Shown: positions 5,144-12,557 of the stretch, one piece after another
Position numbering within the stretch: position 1 is the first letter of the stretch
How the letters are laid out: each line of letters starts with the position of its first letter
NCBI GenBank assembly: GCA_041624435.1
Contig: JBFJVB010000098.1
Coordinates: 1 to 12,557 of the forward strand
Length of the DNA: 12,557 bases
Direction: 5' to 3'
Source: Oceanococcus sp041624435
GTDB lineage: Bacteria; Pseudomonadota; Gammaproteobacteria; Nevskiales; Oceanococcaceae
Made by a program: the position numbers and the translations under genes
The notes under the pieces: model-generated
Database searches by the model: none
Told to the model about the DNA's origin: nothing
Seen by the model: the letters and a program-made list of their open reading frames with translations, nothing else

Positions 5144-6562
5144 ATGTCTGAGCGCGCCTCCGCGGCGCCTTTACGCGCCATCGTGATCGAAGACAGCGTC
5201 CCGCTAGGCGCGCTGTATCAGGAATATCTGCGCCAGCTGGATTTCAAGGTGGAGTGGTATGCCAATGGCAACGAAGGTCTGCAGGCGATCGCCGCAGACG
5301 CTCCGGATCTGCTCCTGCTCGACCTGCAATTGCCGGACATTCATGGCAACGAGATTCTCGAACAATTACAGGCGGCTCAGCAGGCGTTTCCCCGCGTGGT
5401 CATCACCGCGAACGGTTCGGTTGAAGCGGCAGTGGAAGCCTTGCGGCTGGGCGCTGTGGACTTTCTGGAAAAGCCATTCAGCGCGGAGCGACTCAAGGTC
5501 ACGGTCGATAATGTGCTGGACCGGGTGCGCCTGCATGAGCAGGTGCGGGTCATCCGCCAGCAGATCGAGCGGGATGGCTATGCCGGCTTTGTCGGTCGCT
5601 CGCTGCCGATGCAGGTGGTGTACCGGATCATCGACAGCGCAGCCAGCAGTCGCGCATCGGTGTTTATTACCGGCGAATCCGGTACCGGCAAGGAATTGTG
5701 TGCCCAGGCAATTCACGAACGCAGTGATCGGTCGGGGAAGGCCTTTGTCGCGATCAATTGCGGGGCGATACCGCGCGAACTGTTTGAAAGCGAAATTTTC
5801 GGCCATATCAAGGGTGCCTTCAGCGGGGCTACCGCAGATCGGATGGGAGCGGCCGAGCGGGCCGATGGCGGCACGCTGTTCCTGGACGAGATCGGGGAAA
5901 TGGACCTGGATTTGCAGGTCAAGCTACTGCGTTTCATTCAATCCGGGACTTTTCAGCGCGTCGGTGGCAACAAGACGCAGCAGGTCGATGTGCGTTTCGT
6001 GTGCGCGACCAACCGCGATCCGCTGGCCCTGGTCGGGGAAGGGCGATTTCGCGAGGATCTCTACTATCGCCTCAACGTGATTCCCATCCGCATGCCGGCG
6101 CTGCGGGAACGGGAAAATGACGTGATTCAGATTGCCCGGCATTTTCTGGCGACGCTGAGCGCCCAGGAAGGCCGGGACTTCAGTGGCTTTGCGCCCGATG
6201 TCGAACAGGTGCTGCAGGCGTATGAGTGGCCGGGCAACGTGCGCCAGCTCCACAATGTCGTGCATAACGCCGTGCTGTTGAACAACGGCCAGCTCATCAC
6301 CCGCGCCATGCTGCCAGAGCCCCTTTCCACGCTGCCGGGGGATCGGGTTGCGCCGGTCCGGCCACCCGTCACAACTTCGGCCACGCCCCCCCAAGGAGCG
6401 TCAGGTGAAGGCATCGTGCCGCTGGCCCAGGTGGAAAAGCGCGCCATCGAACAGGCTATCGCCCACTATGACGGGAATATTCCGGTGGCCGCGGCGCATC
6501 TGGGGGTCAGTGCTTCGACGATCTATCGCAAGATCAAGGCCTGGGATCAGGCCGGGGCGTGA
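5144..6562 (+). CDS. luxO: LuxO-like sigma-54-dependent response regulator
   Basis: A 472-residue NtrC-class activator. The receiver (about 10-130) has the acidic pair E16-D17, phospho-acceptor D60, T88 and K110. The AAA+ sigma-54 domain (about 148-385) has Walker A GESGTGKE (177-184), sigma-54 loop GAFSGA (224-229), Walker B LFLDE (245-249) and REDLYYRL (304-311). The Fis-type helix-turn-helix (about 430-467) ends STIYRKIKAW. Extended similarity to Vibrio LuxO is visible, for example in YRIIDSAASS, the EMDLDLQVKLLRFIQSGTF block and the EQAI...GNIP...STIYRK tail. LuxO, when phosphorylated, activates small-RNA genes with sigma-54; targets here are unknown. The frame is open from an ATG at 4997, but the extra 49 residues are low-complexity and unconserved, so ATG 5144 is preferred. 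The loop has Ser in place of the usual Thr. Downstream kinases and Hpt are the likely phosphate source. Confidence 0.88.
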   Translation: MSERASAAPLRAIVIEDSVPLGALYQEYLRQLDFKVEWYANGNEGLQAIAADAPDLLLLDLQLPDIHGNEILEQLQAAQQAFPRVVITANGSVEAAVEALRLGAVDFLEKPFSAERLKVTVDNVLDRVRLHEQVRVIRQQIERDGYAGFVGRSLPMQVVYRIIDSAASSRASVFITGESGTGKELCAQAIHERSDRSGKAFVAINCGAIPRELFESEIFGHIKGAFSGATADRMGAAERADGGTLFLDEIGEMDLDLQVKLLRFIQSGTFQRVGGNKTQQVDVRFVCATNRDPLALVGEGRFREDLYYRLNVIPIRMPALRERENDVIQIARHFLATLSAQEGRDFSGFAPDVEQVLQAYEWPGNVRQLHNVVHNAVLLNNGQLITRAMLPEPLSTLPGDRVAPVRPPVTTSATPPQGASGEGIVPLAQVEKRAIEQAIAHYDGNIPVAAAHLGVSASTIYRKIKAWDQAGA

Positions 6563-6601
6563 TCAGGCTGGCCGCGCGAGGATGATCAAAGCCTGGAAGA
6601 A

Positions 6602-6629
6602 TCGACTGTAGGCGAGGCTGCCCTATACT
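6602..6629 (+). promoter_or_regulatory. Candidate sigma-70 promoter for the kinase-Hpt genes
   Basis: TCGACT (6602-6607) and TATACT (6624-6629) are spaced by 16 bases and match the -35 and -10 consensus at 4 and 5 of 6 positions. The site lies in the 173-base gap between the regulator and the first kinase, about 100 bases before the kinase start. The kinase-Hpt genes may therefore be transcribed separately from the regulator as well as by read-through. Confidence 0.45.
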
Positions 6630-6735
6630 AAAGAGCCGGTCTGGATGGTCTGGCAGCCTGGAGGGGCCGGGCCTGGGCGGACAACGGGCTGCGGTGGGCT
6701 GGGTTCGTGAGGCAGTATCAATAAAAGGGCGATCA

Positions 6736-8745
6736 ATGAAAGGCAAAGCGCGGGCCGAAGGCATTTCAGAATCCGACAACGCCATGATGGTGGCGATTGC
6801 GGCGGCGAGTCTGGATGCGCTGATCACGATCAACAGTGACGGCAATATCCTGGAATTCGGCCCGGCGGCGGAGACGCTGTTTGGCTACCGGCGCGACGAA
6901 GTGCTGGGGCGCTCCGTGGCCGAGATCGTCATCCCGCCGCAACTGCGGGCCGCCCACACACAGGGCATGAAAAATTATTTCGAAACCGGCGAAGGACCGG
7001 TGTTGAATAACCGGGTGGAAGTGCCGGCGATTCGCCGCGACGGGGTGGAGTTTGCTGCCGAGTTGACCGTGGTGCCGCTCAAGCTGGGCGATGAGGAACT
7101 GTTCACCGCCTTCGTGCGCGATATCTCGGAACGCAAGCAGCAAGAAGCCGAATTGCAGGCCGCGCGGGAAAAGGCCGAGCAGGCCAGTGCGGCCAAATCC
7201 CGCTTTCTGGCTCACATGAGTCATGAGTTGCGCTCGCCGCTGAATGCGGTGCTTGGCGCGACGGAGTTGATGCTCGACGCCGAGCTGCCGCCTGAGCCTC
7301 ATCTTTACGCGCAGACGGTGCGCAGTTCGGCTCGGGCATTGCTCGGTCTGATTGATGAGGTTCTGGATTTTTCGCAGATCGAATCCGGACAGTTCACCCT
7401 GCGCGACGAGCCGCTGGATCTGACCATGCTGATGTCCTCGCTGGCCGACATGGCCGCGGTCAAGGCGCAGGGCAGTGGTCTGGAGGTGGCCCTGTATGTG
7501 GGGCCGAAGGTACCGCATGTGGTGCGCGGTGATCCGGGGCGTCTGCGGCAGATTCTGTCGAATCTGATCGACAATGCTCTGAAGTTCACTTCGGTCGGCG
7601 GCCTGGGCTTGAGCGTCGAGGCCCTGGACGAAAAAGACGGGCGGGTGCGTTTGCGGTTCGAGGTGGAAGACACCGGGATCGGCATGGACGCCGAGCAGCA
7701 GAACAGTCTGTTCGAGGAGTTCGCCCAGGCCAATTCCGGTGATACCAGCAGCCAGGGCGGGGTCGGATTGGGCCTGGCGATCGTGCAGCGGCTGGTGGCC
7801 GCGATGGACGGCCAACTGAGCGTGGACAGCGTGCCTGCACGGGGCAGCGTGTTCAGCCTGGAGCTGAGTCTGGTGGTGGAGCGCGGTCGCCATCCGGCGC
7901 CGGCTCTGCCCGCCGGGCGTAAGGCGGTCGTACTCAGCCCGAATGTGATCTTGCAAAAACTGCTCGAACGTCAGCTGGTCGCCCTGGGTTTTGCCGTCAG
8001 TCTGGCGCCGGATTTCACCCATTTGCGCGGTAAGCAACTGAGCGAGGCCGATCTGGTGCTGGCTGATCTGGACGGATTGGGCGGTAGTGTGCTCAGCTTG
8101 ATTGAAACCGTGCGCAGCGCCGGCGGCAACCCGCTGCGGGTGCATCCCCTGGTGCGGCCCGGTCGGGCGCAGGAGGTTGGTGTGGAACTGGGGGCGGTGT
8201 TGTTCAAACCGGTCCAGCCCACTGCGCTGGGCGCCGTGGTCTATGGCGCCTTGGCGCAGGAAAGTGGCGTCGGCGAAAGCGAGCCAGGTCAGGCGGCGCC
8301 GGCCGGCGATGCCCTTGGGCATCTGTTGCTGGTAGAGGATGCGCCGACCAATCAGCTGATCGCCACCGCGATGTTGAAGCGCGCCGGCTATACCGTCGAG
8401 GTGGCCAACAACGGCCACGAGGCGGTGGAAGCCGCCAGTCTGCAGCGGTTTGATGCGATCCTGATGGACCTGCGCATGCCCTTGATGGACGGCCTGGAAG
8501 CCACCCGACTGATCCGGCGACTGCCCGGCCGCGCGGCACAGGTGCCGATCATCGCCCTGACCGCCAATGCGCTGCAGGAAGACGTGGAACGGTGTCGTGC
8601 GGCGGGCATGGATGATTACGCGAGCAAGCCGATCGAGCGCAAGGTTCTGCTGGAGAAGTTGCAGCGCTTGCAGGCCGGAGGCGGACTGTGGCGGCAGGAC
8701 TCCGGCGAATCAGCGGATTCGGCAGGAGCGTCTGCCAAAGCATGA
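6736..8745 (+). CDS. Soluble PAS hybrid histidine kinase with pseudo-receiver and receiver
   Basis: A 669-residue cytoplasmic hybrid kinase with no membrane segments. An N-terminal PAS domain (about 18-132, FGPAAETLFGY at 41-51, ending in the usual DISERK) is followed by a coiled linker. The HisKA domain has the H-box HMSHELRSPLN with H163. The ATPase has the N-box SNLIDNALKF (275-284), G1 DTGIGM (312-317) and G2 GVGLGLAI (342-349). Residues about 395-505 look like a degenerate receiver: no acidic pair at the first strand (SPN), one Asp at 444, and K491. A complete receiver follows (about 528-645; E534-D535, D578, T609, K631). ATG 6736 is preferred because AAAGGG ends six bases before it; the frame also opens 14 codons earlier. 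Its phosphate probably goes from D578 to the Hpt protein encoded downstream. The PAS ligand or cofactor is unknown. Confidence 0.92.
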   Translation: MKGKARAEGISESDNAMMVAIAAASLDALITINSDGNILEFGPAAETLFGYRRDEVLGRSVAEIVIPPQLRAAHTQGMKNYFETGEGPVLNNRVEVPAIRRDGVEFAAELTVVPLKLGDEELFTAFVRDISERKQQEAELQAAREKAEQASAAKSRFLAHMSHELRSPLNAVLGATELMLDAELPPEPHLYAQTVRSSARALLGLIDEVLDFSQIESGQFTLRDEPLDLTMLMSSLADMAAVKAQGSGLEVALYVGPKVPHVVRGDPGRLRQILSNLIDNALKFTSVGGLGLSVEALDEKDGRVRLRFEVEDTGIGMDAEQQNSLFEEFAQANSGDTSSQGGVGLGLAIVQRLVAAMDGQLSVDSVPARGSVFSLELSLVVERGRHPAPALPAGRKAVVLSPNVILQKLLERQLVALGFAVSLAPDFTHLRGKQLSEADLVLADLDGLGGSVLSLIETVRSAGGNPLRVHPLVRPGRAQEVGVELGAVLFKPVQPTALGAVVYGALAQESGVGESEPGQAAPAGDALGHLLLVEDAPTNQLIATAMLKRAGYTVEVANNGHEAVEAASLQRFDAILMDLRMPLMDGLEATRLIRRLPGRAAQVPIIALTANALQEDVERCRAAGMDDYASKPIERKVLLEKLQRLQAGGGLWRQDSGESADSAGASAKA

Positions 8746-11700
8746 TCGAGGCTCCGCAACTGGCTGAAGAGGAAGACCGCTGCGCGGCGCTGCACAGCCT
8801 GGATATTCTGGACACCCCGGCGGAGGAGCGTTTCGATCGGGTGACCCGATTGGCCCAGCAACTGTTCGACGTGCCGATCGTGCTGGTGAGTCTGGTGGAT
8901 TCCGAGCGTCAATGGTTCAAATCCCGCCAGGGTCTGGACGCCACCGAGACGCCACGTTCCATTTCCTTCTGCGGTCACGCAGTGGCGGCCGATGCGGCTT
9001 TCGTGATCGAAGACACCCTGCTGGATGAGCGCTTTGCCGACAATCCGCTGGTGACCGGTGAGCCGCATATCCGGTTCTATGCGGGGCAACCCTTGCGACT
9101 GCCGGCCGGTCAGCGCGTTGGCACCTTGTGCATGATCGACCGCAAGCCGCGCAAGCTGGACGGCGAACAGCGCAATTGCCTGCGCGATCTGGCCTTGCTG
9201 ATCGAGGCCGAGTTACGCCGCGATCTGCCGCCGTCCGCGGTGCCCAGAGGCGACCCCGCCGAACGGCGACGCCGGCCGCGGCGCAAGACCCTCGAGATGC
9301 CCTGGCGTCGCGCGGCCAGTCGCACCACCAGCCGCTGGTGGGCGGCGATACCGGCCTTGTTATCGGCCGCGGCGGTGTTCATCGGCGGGGCGATCTGGGA
9401 CCAGCAACAGCTGGAGGCCTACCGGGCGGAGCAAGAGAAGGCTGCGGTGCAAACACTCAGTCTGCTGCGCGGCGAGCTGGAAAGCGTGCTCAATGCCAAA
9501 CTGCATCTGGTCAATAGCCTGAGTGGTTATCTGCGCGCCGGTGGGCAGATTCAGACCGAGGCGTTTGACCAGTTCGCCGGCGAGTTGGCGCACAGCGTTG
9601 GAAGTGTCCGCAGCCTGCAGCTCGCCCCCGATGGGGTTGTAACCTATGTATGGCCACTGGAGGGCAATCGGGGCGCCATCGGTCACGATCTGATGGGTGA
9701 TGCGGCCCGTCGGGCCGCGGCGCAATTGGCAATCGATAACCGGACCTTGTGGCTGGCCGGGCCACTGAACCTGATTCAAGGTGGCGTGGCCCTGATCGGG
9801 CGCCAGCCCATTTTCGTCCCGGATGCAGGGAATCCCTCCGGCGAGCGGTTCTGGGGTTTCGCGACCATCCTGATCGACATGCCGGGTCTGCTGGCCGAAG
9901 TTGGACTGGTCGAAAATGACGGCCGCTACCGTTACGGCATCCGGGGGCGTGACGCGCTGGGCAGCACCGGTGAGGTTTTCTTCGGCACTGCGGCACTTTT
10001 TGCGCAGGATCCGATGCTGGCGCAAATTACCTTGCCCGCCGGCAGCTGGGAAATGGCGGTAGCGCCGACGGAGGGCTGGCCGACGAGTCGGCCCGATCAA
10101 TGGCAGTTTCGCACCGTGGTGTTTTTCATGGCGCAGTTGATCGGCAGCCTGGTGTATTTCCTGCTGCGACTGCCCGCCAGCCTGCAACAGGCTGTGGCCA
10201 GCGCGACTTCGGCACTGGAACGCAACGAATCACGCTTTCGTGATGCGATTGAAGCCCTGCCGGATGGGTTTGTCATCTACGATGCCAATGACCGCCTGGC
10301 CCTGTGCAACGAGCGCCTGCGCGAGCTTTATGCGGCGAGTCGGCCTCGCTTGCAACCCGGGCGCGCCTATGCCGAAATCCTGCGCTACGGCATGGAGCAT
10401 GGGCAGTTCTCGACCGAGCCGCCAACCGACCCGGTGGCTGTGGAGGAGGCGATGCAGCAGTTTGTGGAGCGACATCGGGCCGCCGCTGCCAGCTACGAAG
10501 AAGAGCTCGCCAACGGCACCACGCTGCGGGTGATCGAGCGGCGGATGCGCGATGGCGGGGTGGTCAGCTTCCATATGGATGTGACCGAGCAGAAGGCCGC
10601 CCAGGTGGCCCTGGTCGAGGCCCGGGAACGCGCCGAGCAGGCGAATCAGGCCAAGAGCGCCTTTTTAGCCACGGTCAGTCATGAGGTTCGGACTCCGCTC
10701 AACGGTGTTCTGGGTCTGCTGGGCGTGTTGCTGGAAGATCCCGGCCTGAATGAGCAACAGAATCACTATTTGAAAACCGCGCATCAATCCGCGCGTCATC
10801 TGCTGGAAATCCTCAACGAAATCCTCGACCTGAGCAAGCTCGAGGCAGACAAGTTGGAGCTGGATGTCGGCAGCTTCAGGTTGGCGGATACCCTGCGCAG
10901 TGCCGTCGAGCTGATTGCCGCCCAGGCCCAGACCAAGGGCTTGGAGCTGCGTACCGAGATTGCGCCCGGACTGCATGGCGTGGTGATCGGAGATGAAGGT
11001 CGCCTGCGGCAGGTGTTGCTGAACCTGCTGTCCAATGCGGTGAAATTTACCGACTCCGGTTGGGTCGTGCTCAAGGCAAGACCCGTGGACCCCATTGATG
11101 GCGTCGCGCGGGTGTGTATCGAGGTTCAGGACAGTGGAATCGGCTTTTCTCCGGAGCAGGCAGAGCAATTGTTCGAAGCGTTTTCCCAACTGGACAGCGA
11201 TGCCAATCGGCGCTTTACCGGCACCGGCCTGGGCTTGCCGATCTGTCGTCGGCTGGTGGGTCTGATGGGCGGCACGATCACGGCGTCTGCGCAGCCGGGT
11301 GAGGGTTCAACCTTCACCTTGAATCTGCCGTTCAAGCTCGGTGCTGAGCGGGACCTGCAAGCCGAGGGCGAGGTCGCGCGCGCGCCCCTGCCGGTCGAGC
11401 TGGGCTGGCCCACGGTGCGAGTGCTGCTGGCCGAAGATTCACCGACCAACCAGATGGTGATCCAGGCGATGTTGCAGAACACCGGCTACAGTGTGGACGC
11501 GGTGCATAACGGCGTCGAAGCCGTCGAGGCGGTGCGAAGCCTGCCGTATGACTTGGTGTTGATGGACGTCTACATGCCGGAAATGGATGGGCTGACGGCG
11601 ACCCGCACCATCCGTCAGGATCCCGATCTGCCGGCTTTGCCCATCATTGCCTTGACCGCCAACGCCATGGAAGGCGACAGCGAGCGCTTCCTTCAAGCCG

Positions 11701-11837
11701 GCATGGACGACTATCTGCCCAAGCCGGTGAGCAAGAATGATTTGCTGGCGGCGCTGCATCGGCAATACTGCCGCGTCCGGCCGGAAGCGGGGCGGAGCCA
11801 GTCAGCCTCCCATACTTCTTCTTCACCTACCGTTTGA
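8742..11837 (+). CDS. Membrane hybrid histidine kinase, GAF-TM-CHASE-TM-PAS-HisKA-HATPase-receiver
   Basis: A 1031-residue sensor. Residues 10-158 form a cytoplasmic GAF domain, with the family's typical opening LDILDTPAEERFDR and SFCGHAV (75-81). An Arg-rich stretch (159-194) leads into the first membrane helix (about 199-219). Residues 220-455 form a periplasmic CHASE-like domain (FAGELAHSVGSVRSLQLAPDG at 278-298 is typical in spacing) and the second helix lies at about 457-476. A PAS domain follows (about 493-615). The kinase core has H647 (VSHEVRTPLNG), N-box NLLSNAVKF, G1 DSGIGF (797-802) and G2 GTGLGLPI (827-834). The receiver (about 892-1010) has E898-D899, D942, T972 and K994. Start ATG 8742 overlaps the previous stop as ATGA, with AGGAG at 8724-8728, so translation is coupled. 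It should sense a periplasmic small molecule plus a cytoplasmic cue; the ligands are unknown. Confidence 0.9.
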   Translation: MIEAPQLAEEEDRCAALHSLDILDTPAEERFDRVTRLAQQLFDVPIVLVSLVDSERQWFKSRQGLDATETPRSISFCGHAVAADAAFVIEDTLLDERFADNPLVTGEPHIRFYAGQPLRLPAGQRVGTLCMIDRKPRKLDGEQRNCLRDLALLIEAELRRDLPPSAVPRGDPAERRRRPRRKTLEMPWRRAASRTTSRWWAAIPALLSAAAVFIGGAIWDQQQLEAYRAEQEKAAVQTLSLLRGELESVLNAKLHLVNSLSGYLRAGGQIQTEAFDQFAGELAHSVGSVRSLQLAPDGVVTYVWPLEGNRGAIGHDLMGDAARRAAAQLAIDNRTLWLAGPLNLIQGGVALIGRQPIFVPDAGNPSGERFWGFATILIDMPGLLAEVGLVENDGRYRYGIRGRDALGSTGEVFFGTAALFAQDPMLAQITLPAGSWEMAVAPTEGWPTSRPDQWQFRTVVFFMAQLIGSLVYFLLRLPASLQQAVASATSALERNESRFRDAIEALPDGFVIYDANDRLALCNERLRELYAASRPRLQPGRAYAEILRYGMEHGQFSTEPPTDPVAVEEAMQQFVERHRAAAASYEEELANGTTLRVIERRMRDGGVVSFHMDVTEQKAAQVALVEARERAEQANQAKSAFLATVSHEVRTPLNGVLGLLGVLLEDPGLNEQQNHYLKTAHQSARHLLEILNEILDLSKLEADKLELDVGSFRLADTLRSAVELIAAQAQTKGLELRTEIAPGLHGVVIGDEGRLRQVLLNLLSNAVKFTDSGWVVLKARPVDPIDGVARVCIEVQDSGIGFSPEQAEQLFEAFSQLDSDANRRFTGTGLGLPICRRLVGLMGGTITASAQPGEGSTFTLNLPFKLGAERDLQAEGEVARAPLPVELGWPTVRVLLAEDSPTNQMVIQAMLQNTGYSVDAVHNGVEAVEAVRSLPYDLVLMDVYMPEMDGLTATRTIRQDPDLPALPIIALTANAMEGDSERFLQAGMDDYLPKPVSKNDLLAALHRQYCRVRPEAGRSQSASHTSSSPTV

Positions 11838-11846
11838 CGAGCCATC

Positions 11847-12176
11847 ATGATTAATGACCAAGCTTTGCGCCAACTCGAAGCGGATGTCGGCGCCGAAATG
11901 ATGCCGATGATCCTGCAGCAGTTTCATCAGGAGCTGGCCCAGCGTGCCACGAATCTGGCTGCCGCTCTGGAAGCCGCGGATCTGGCAGGGTTGCGGGCCG
12001 AAGCCCATAGCGTCAAATCCACGGCCCGAACGGTGGGCCTGGATGCGGTGGCTGATGCGGCGGCGGAAACCGAGTCTGCGGCCACCGCGCAGGATCGTTC
12101 GCAGACGCTTGCGCATGCCAGGCAACTCCTGGTGCTGTGCCAGCAAGGTCAGCAGCTGTTGTCCGAACGGCTATGA
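11847..12176 (+). CDS. Single-domain histidine phosphotransfer (Hpt) protein, LuxU-like role
   Basis: A 109-residue, all-helical Hpt protein, close in size to Vibrio LuxU. The active-site segment AEAHSVKSTARTVG (51-64) gives H54 as the phosphorylated residue, with Lys three residues on and the usual small residues and VG packing against the neighbouring helix. The N-terminal helices (FHQEL...A LE A ADLAGL spacing) fit the family. It starts 9 bases after the membrane kinase stop with no strong ribosome site of its own, so it is probably in the same operon and coupled. It would take phosphate from receiver domains of the two hybrid kinases and deliver it to D60 of the LuxO-like regulator. The luxU name is not assigned because the sequence itself is too divergent to claim orthology by eye. 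Confidence 0.88.
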   Translation: MINDQALRQLEADVGAEMMPMILQQFHQELAQRATNLAAALEAADLAGLRAEAHSVKSTARTVGLDAVADAAAETESAATAQDRSQTLAHARQLLVLCQQGQQLLSERL

Positions 12177-12235
12177 ATCTCTGCATCGACCTGCCCGTGC
12201 GATGATATGGCAAACCAGGGAAAACCAGCGGACTC

Positions 12236-12557
12236 ATGAGTAAGGAAATCAGTCAGGATTCAGACGCAGAACCCGTCGATGCCATCCGGGAAATCATTTT
12301 CGGCCAGCATATGCGGGCCTACGAAGCCCGTTTCGAGGCCCTGGAGCAACGGTTCACTGCGCGCATCAACGAAGCCCTGCAGGCCATCGAGAGCCAGTTG
12401 CATGCGCTGCGTGAAGAGACAGACCAGCACAGTGCGCAGTTCAACTCCGCCCACGAGCAATTGCGCACCGACTTATCTCAACAAGCCAGCGAACTGGAAC
12501 AGGCCTTGAGCCAGCAGCGGGCGGAGCTGCTGACCAGCATCAGTGAGCAGATTGACG
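12236..12557 (+). CDS. Coiled-coil protein of unknown function (3' end outside window)
   Basis: An open frame from ATG 12236 runs through the window edge (107 codons visible). It begins MSKEISQDSDAEPVDAIREI, then IFGQHMRAYEARFEALEQRF, then a long run rich in Glu, Gln, Ala and Leu with heptad-like spacing. No Cys, membrane segment or signal peptide is seen, so a cytoplasmic alpha-helical coiled coil is predicted. I do not recognise the family. It lies 59 bases after the Hpt gene in the same direction with no terminator between, so it may belong to the signalling operon. The start is uncertain because the nearest purine-rich site (AGGGAAAA near 12217-12224) is somewhat far away. Confidence 0.7.
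   Translation, partial: MSKEISQDSDAEPVDAIREIIFGQHMRAYEARFEALEQRFTARINEALQAIESQLHALREETDQHSAQFNSAHEQLRTDLSQQASELEQALSQQRAELLTSISEQID

Noticed and set aside
6766..8418. 550-codon open frame on the minus strand
   Set aside because: It is fully antisense to the PAS hybrid kinase, is His/Gln/Arg-rich with no domain, and is typical of long mirror frames in GC-rich genes.
9360..10187. 275-codon minus-strand frame
   Set aside because: Antisense to the CHASE region of the membrane kinase, with no motif.
1..12557. tRNA, rRNA, CRISPR arrays and Qrr-like small RNA
   Set aside because: No cloverleaf-like segments, no regularly spaced repeats and no sigma-54 promoter followed by a hairpin and T-tract were seen.

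Overview
The window reads as chromosomal DNA of a GC-rich proteobacterium, most likely a gammaproteobacterium. The evidence is GC-rich codon use, a LuxO-family sigma-54 regulator, Hpt and hybrid-kinase relay proteins, and an acyl-CoA dehydrogenase. I cannot name the genus. All assignments come from reading the translated sequence by eye; no database search was run.

Region 1 (1-1876): the C-terminal half of a major facilitator transporter runs in from the left edge. One base after its stop comes a complete long-chain-type acyl-CoA dehydrogenase.

Region 2 (about 1800-4136): a foreign-looking insert of about 2.1 kb is bounded by a 104-bp direct repeat (1800-1903 and 4033-4136, one mismatch). 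The repeat holds the last 77 bases of the dehydrogenase gene plus the short gap to the next gene. Inside lie a decayed IS91-type transposase remnant, a strong two-way terminator, a secreted protein with calcium-binding type 3 repeats on the minus strand, and the 3' end of a potassium-channel/TrkA-like gene cut off exactly at the right-hand repeat. If insert and one repeat copy are removed, the dehydrogenase and the next gene (4126-4749, minus) become simple convergent neighbours 16 bases apart.

Region 3 (4126-4996): a TRIC/YicG-type membrane protein on the minus strand, then a 247-base divergent intergenic region with several small inverted repeats.

Region 4 (about 5144-12557, all plus): a signalling cluster. 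A LuxO-like response regulator (receiver, AAA+, Fis helix-turn-helix) is followed by a soluble PAS hybrid kinase with two receiver-like domains, a membrane hybrid kinase (GAF, TM, CHASE, TM, PAS, kinase, receiver) overlapping it by 4 bases, a single-domain Hpt protein 9 bases later, and the start of a coiled-coil protein cut by the right edge.

The parts form a complete predicted phosphorelay: two sensor kinases with C-terminal receivers, one Hpt carrier and one sigma-54 activator. This parallels the Vibrio LuxN/LuxQ-LuxU-LuxO quorum-sensing relay, but the input domains differ (PAS, GAF and CHASE). The signal and the target genes are not visible here.
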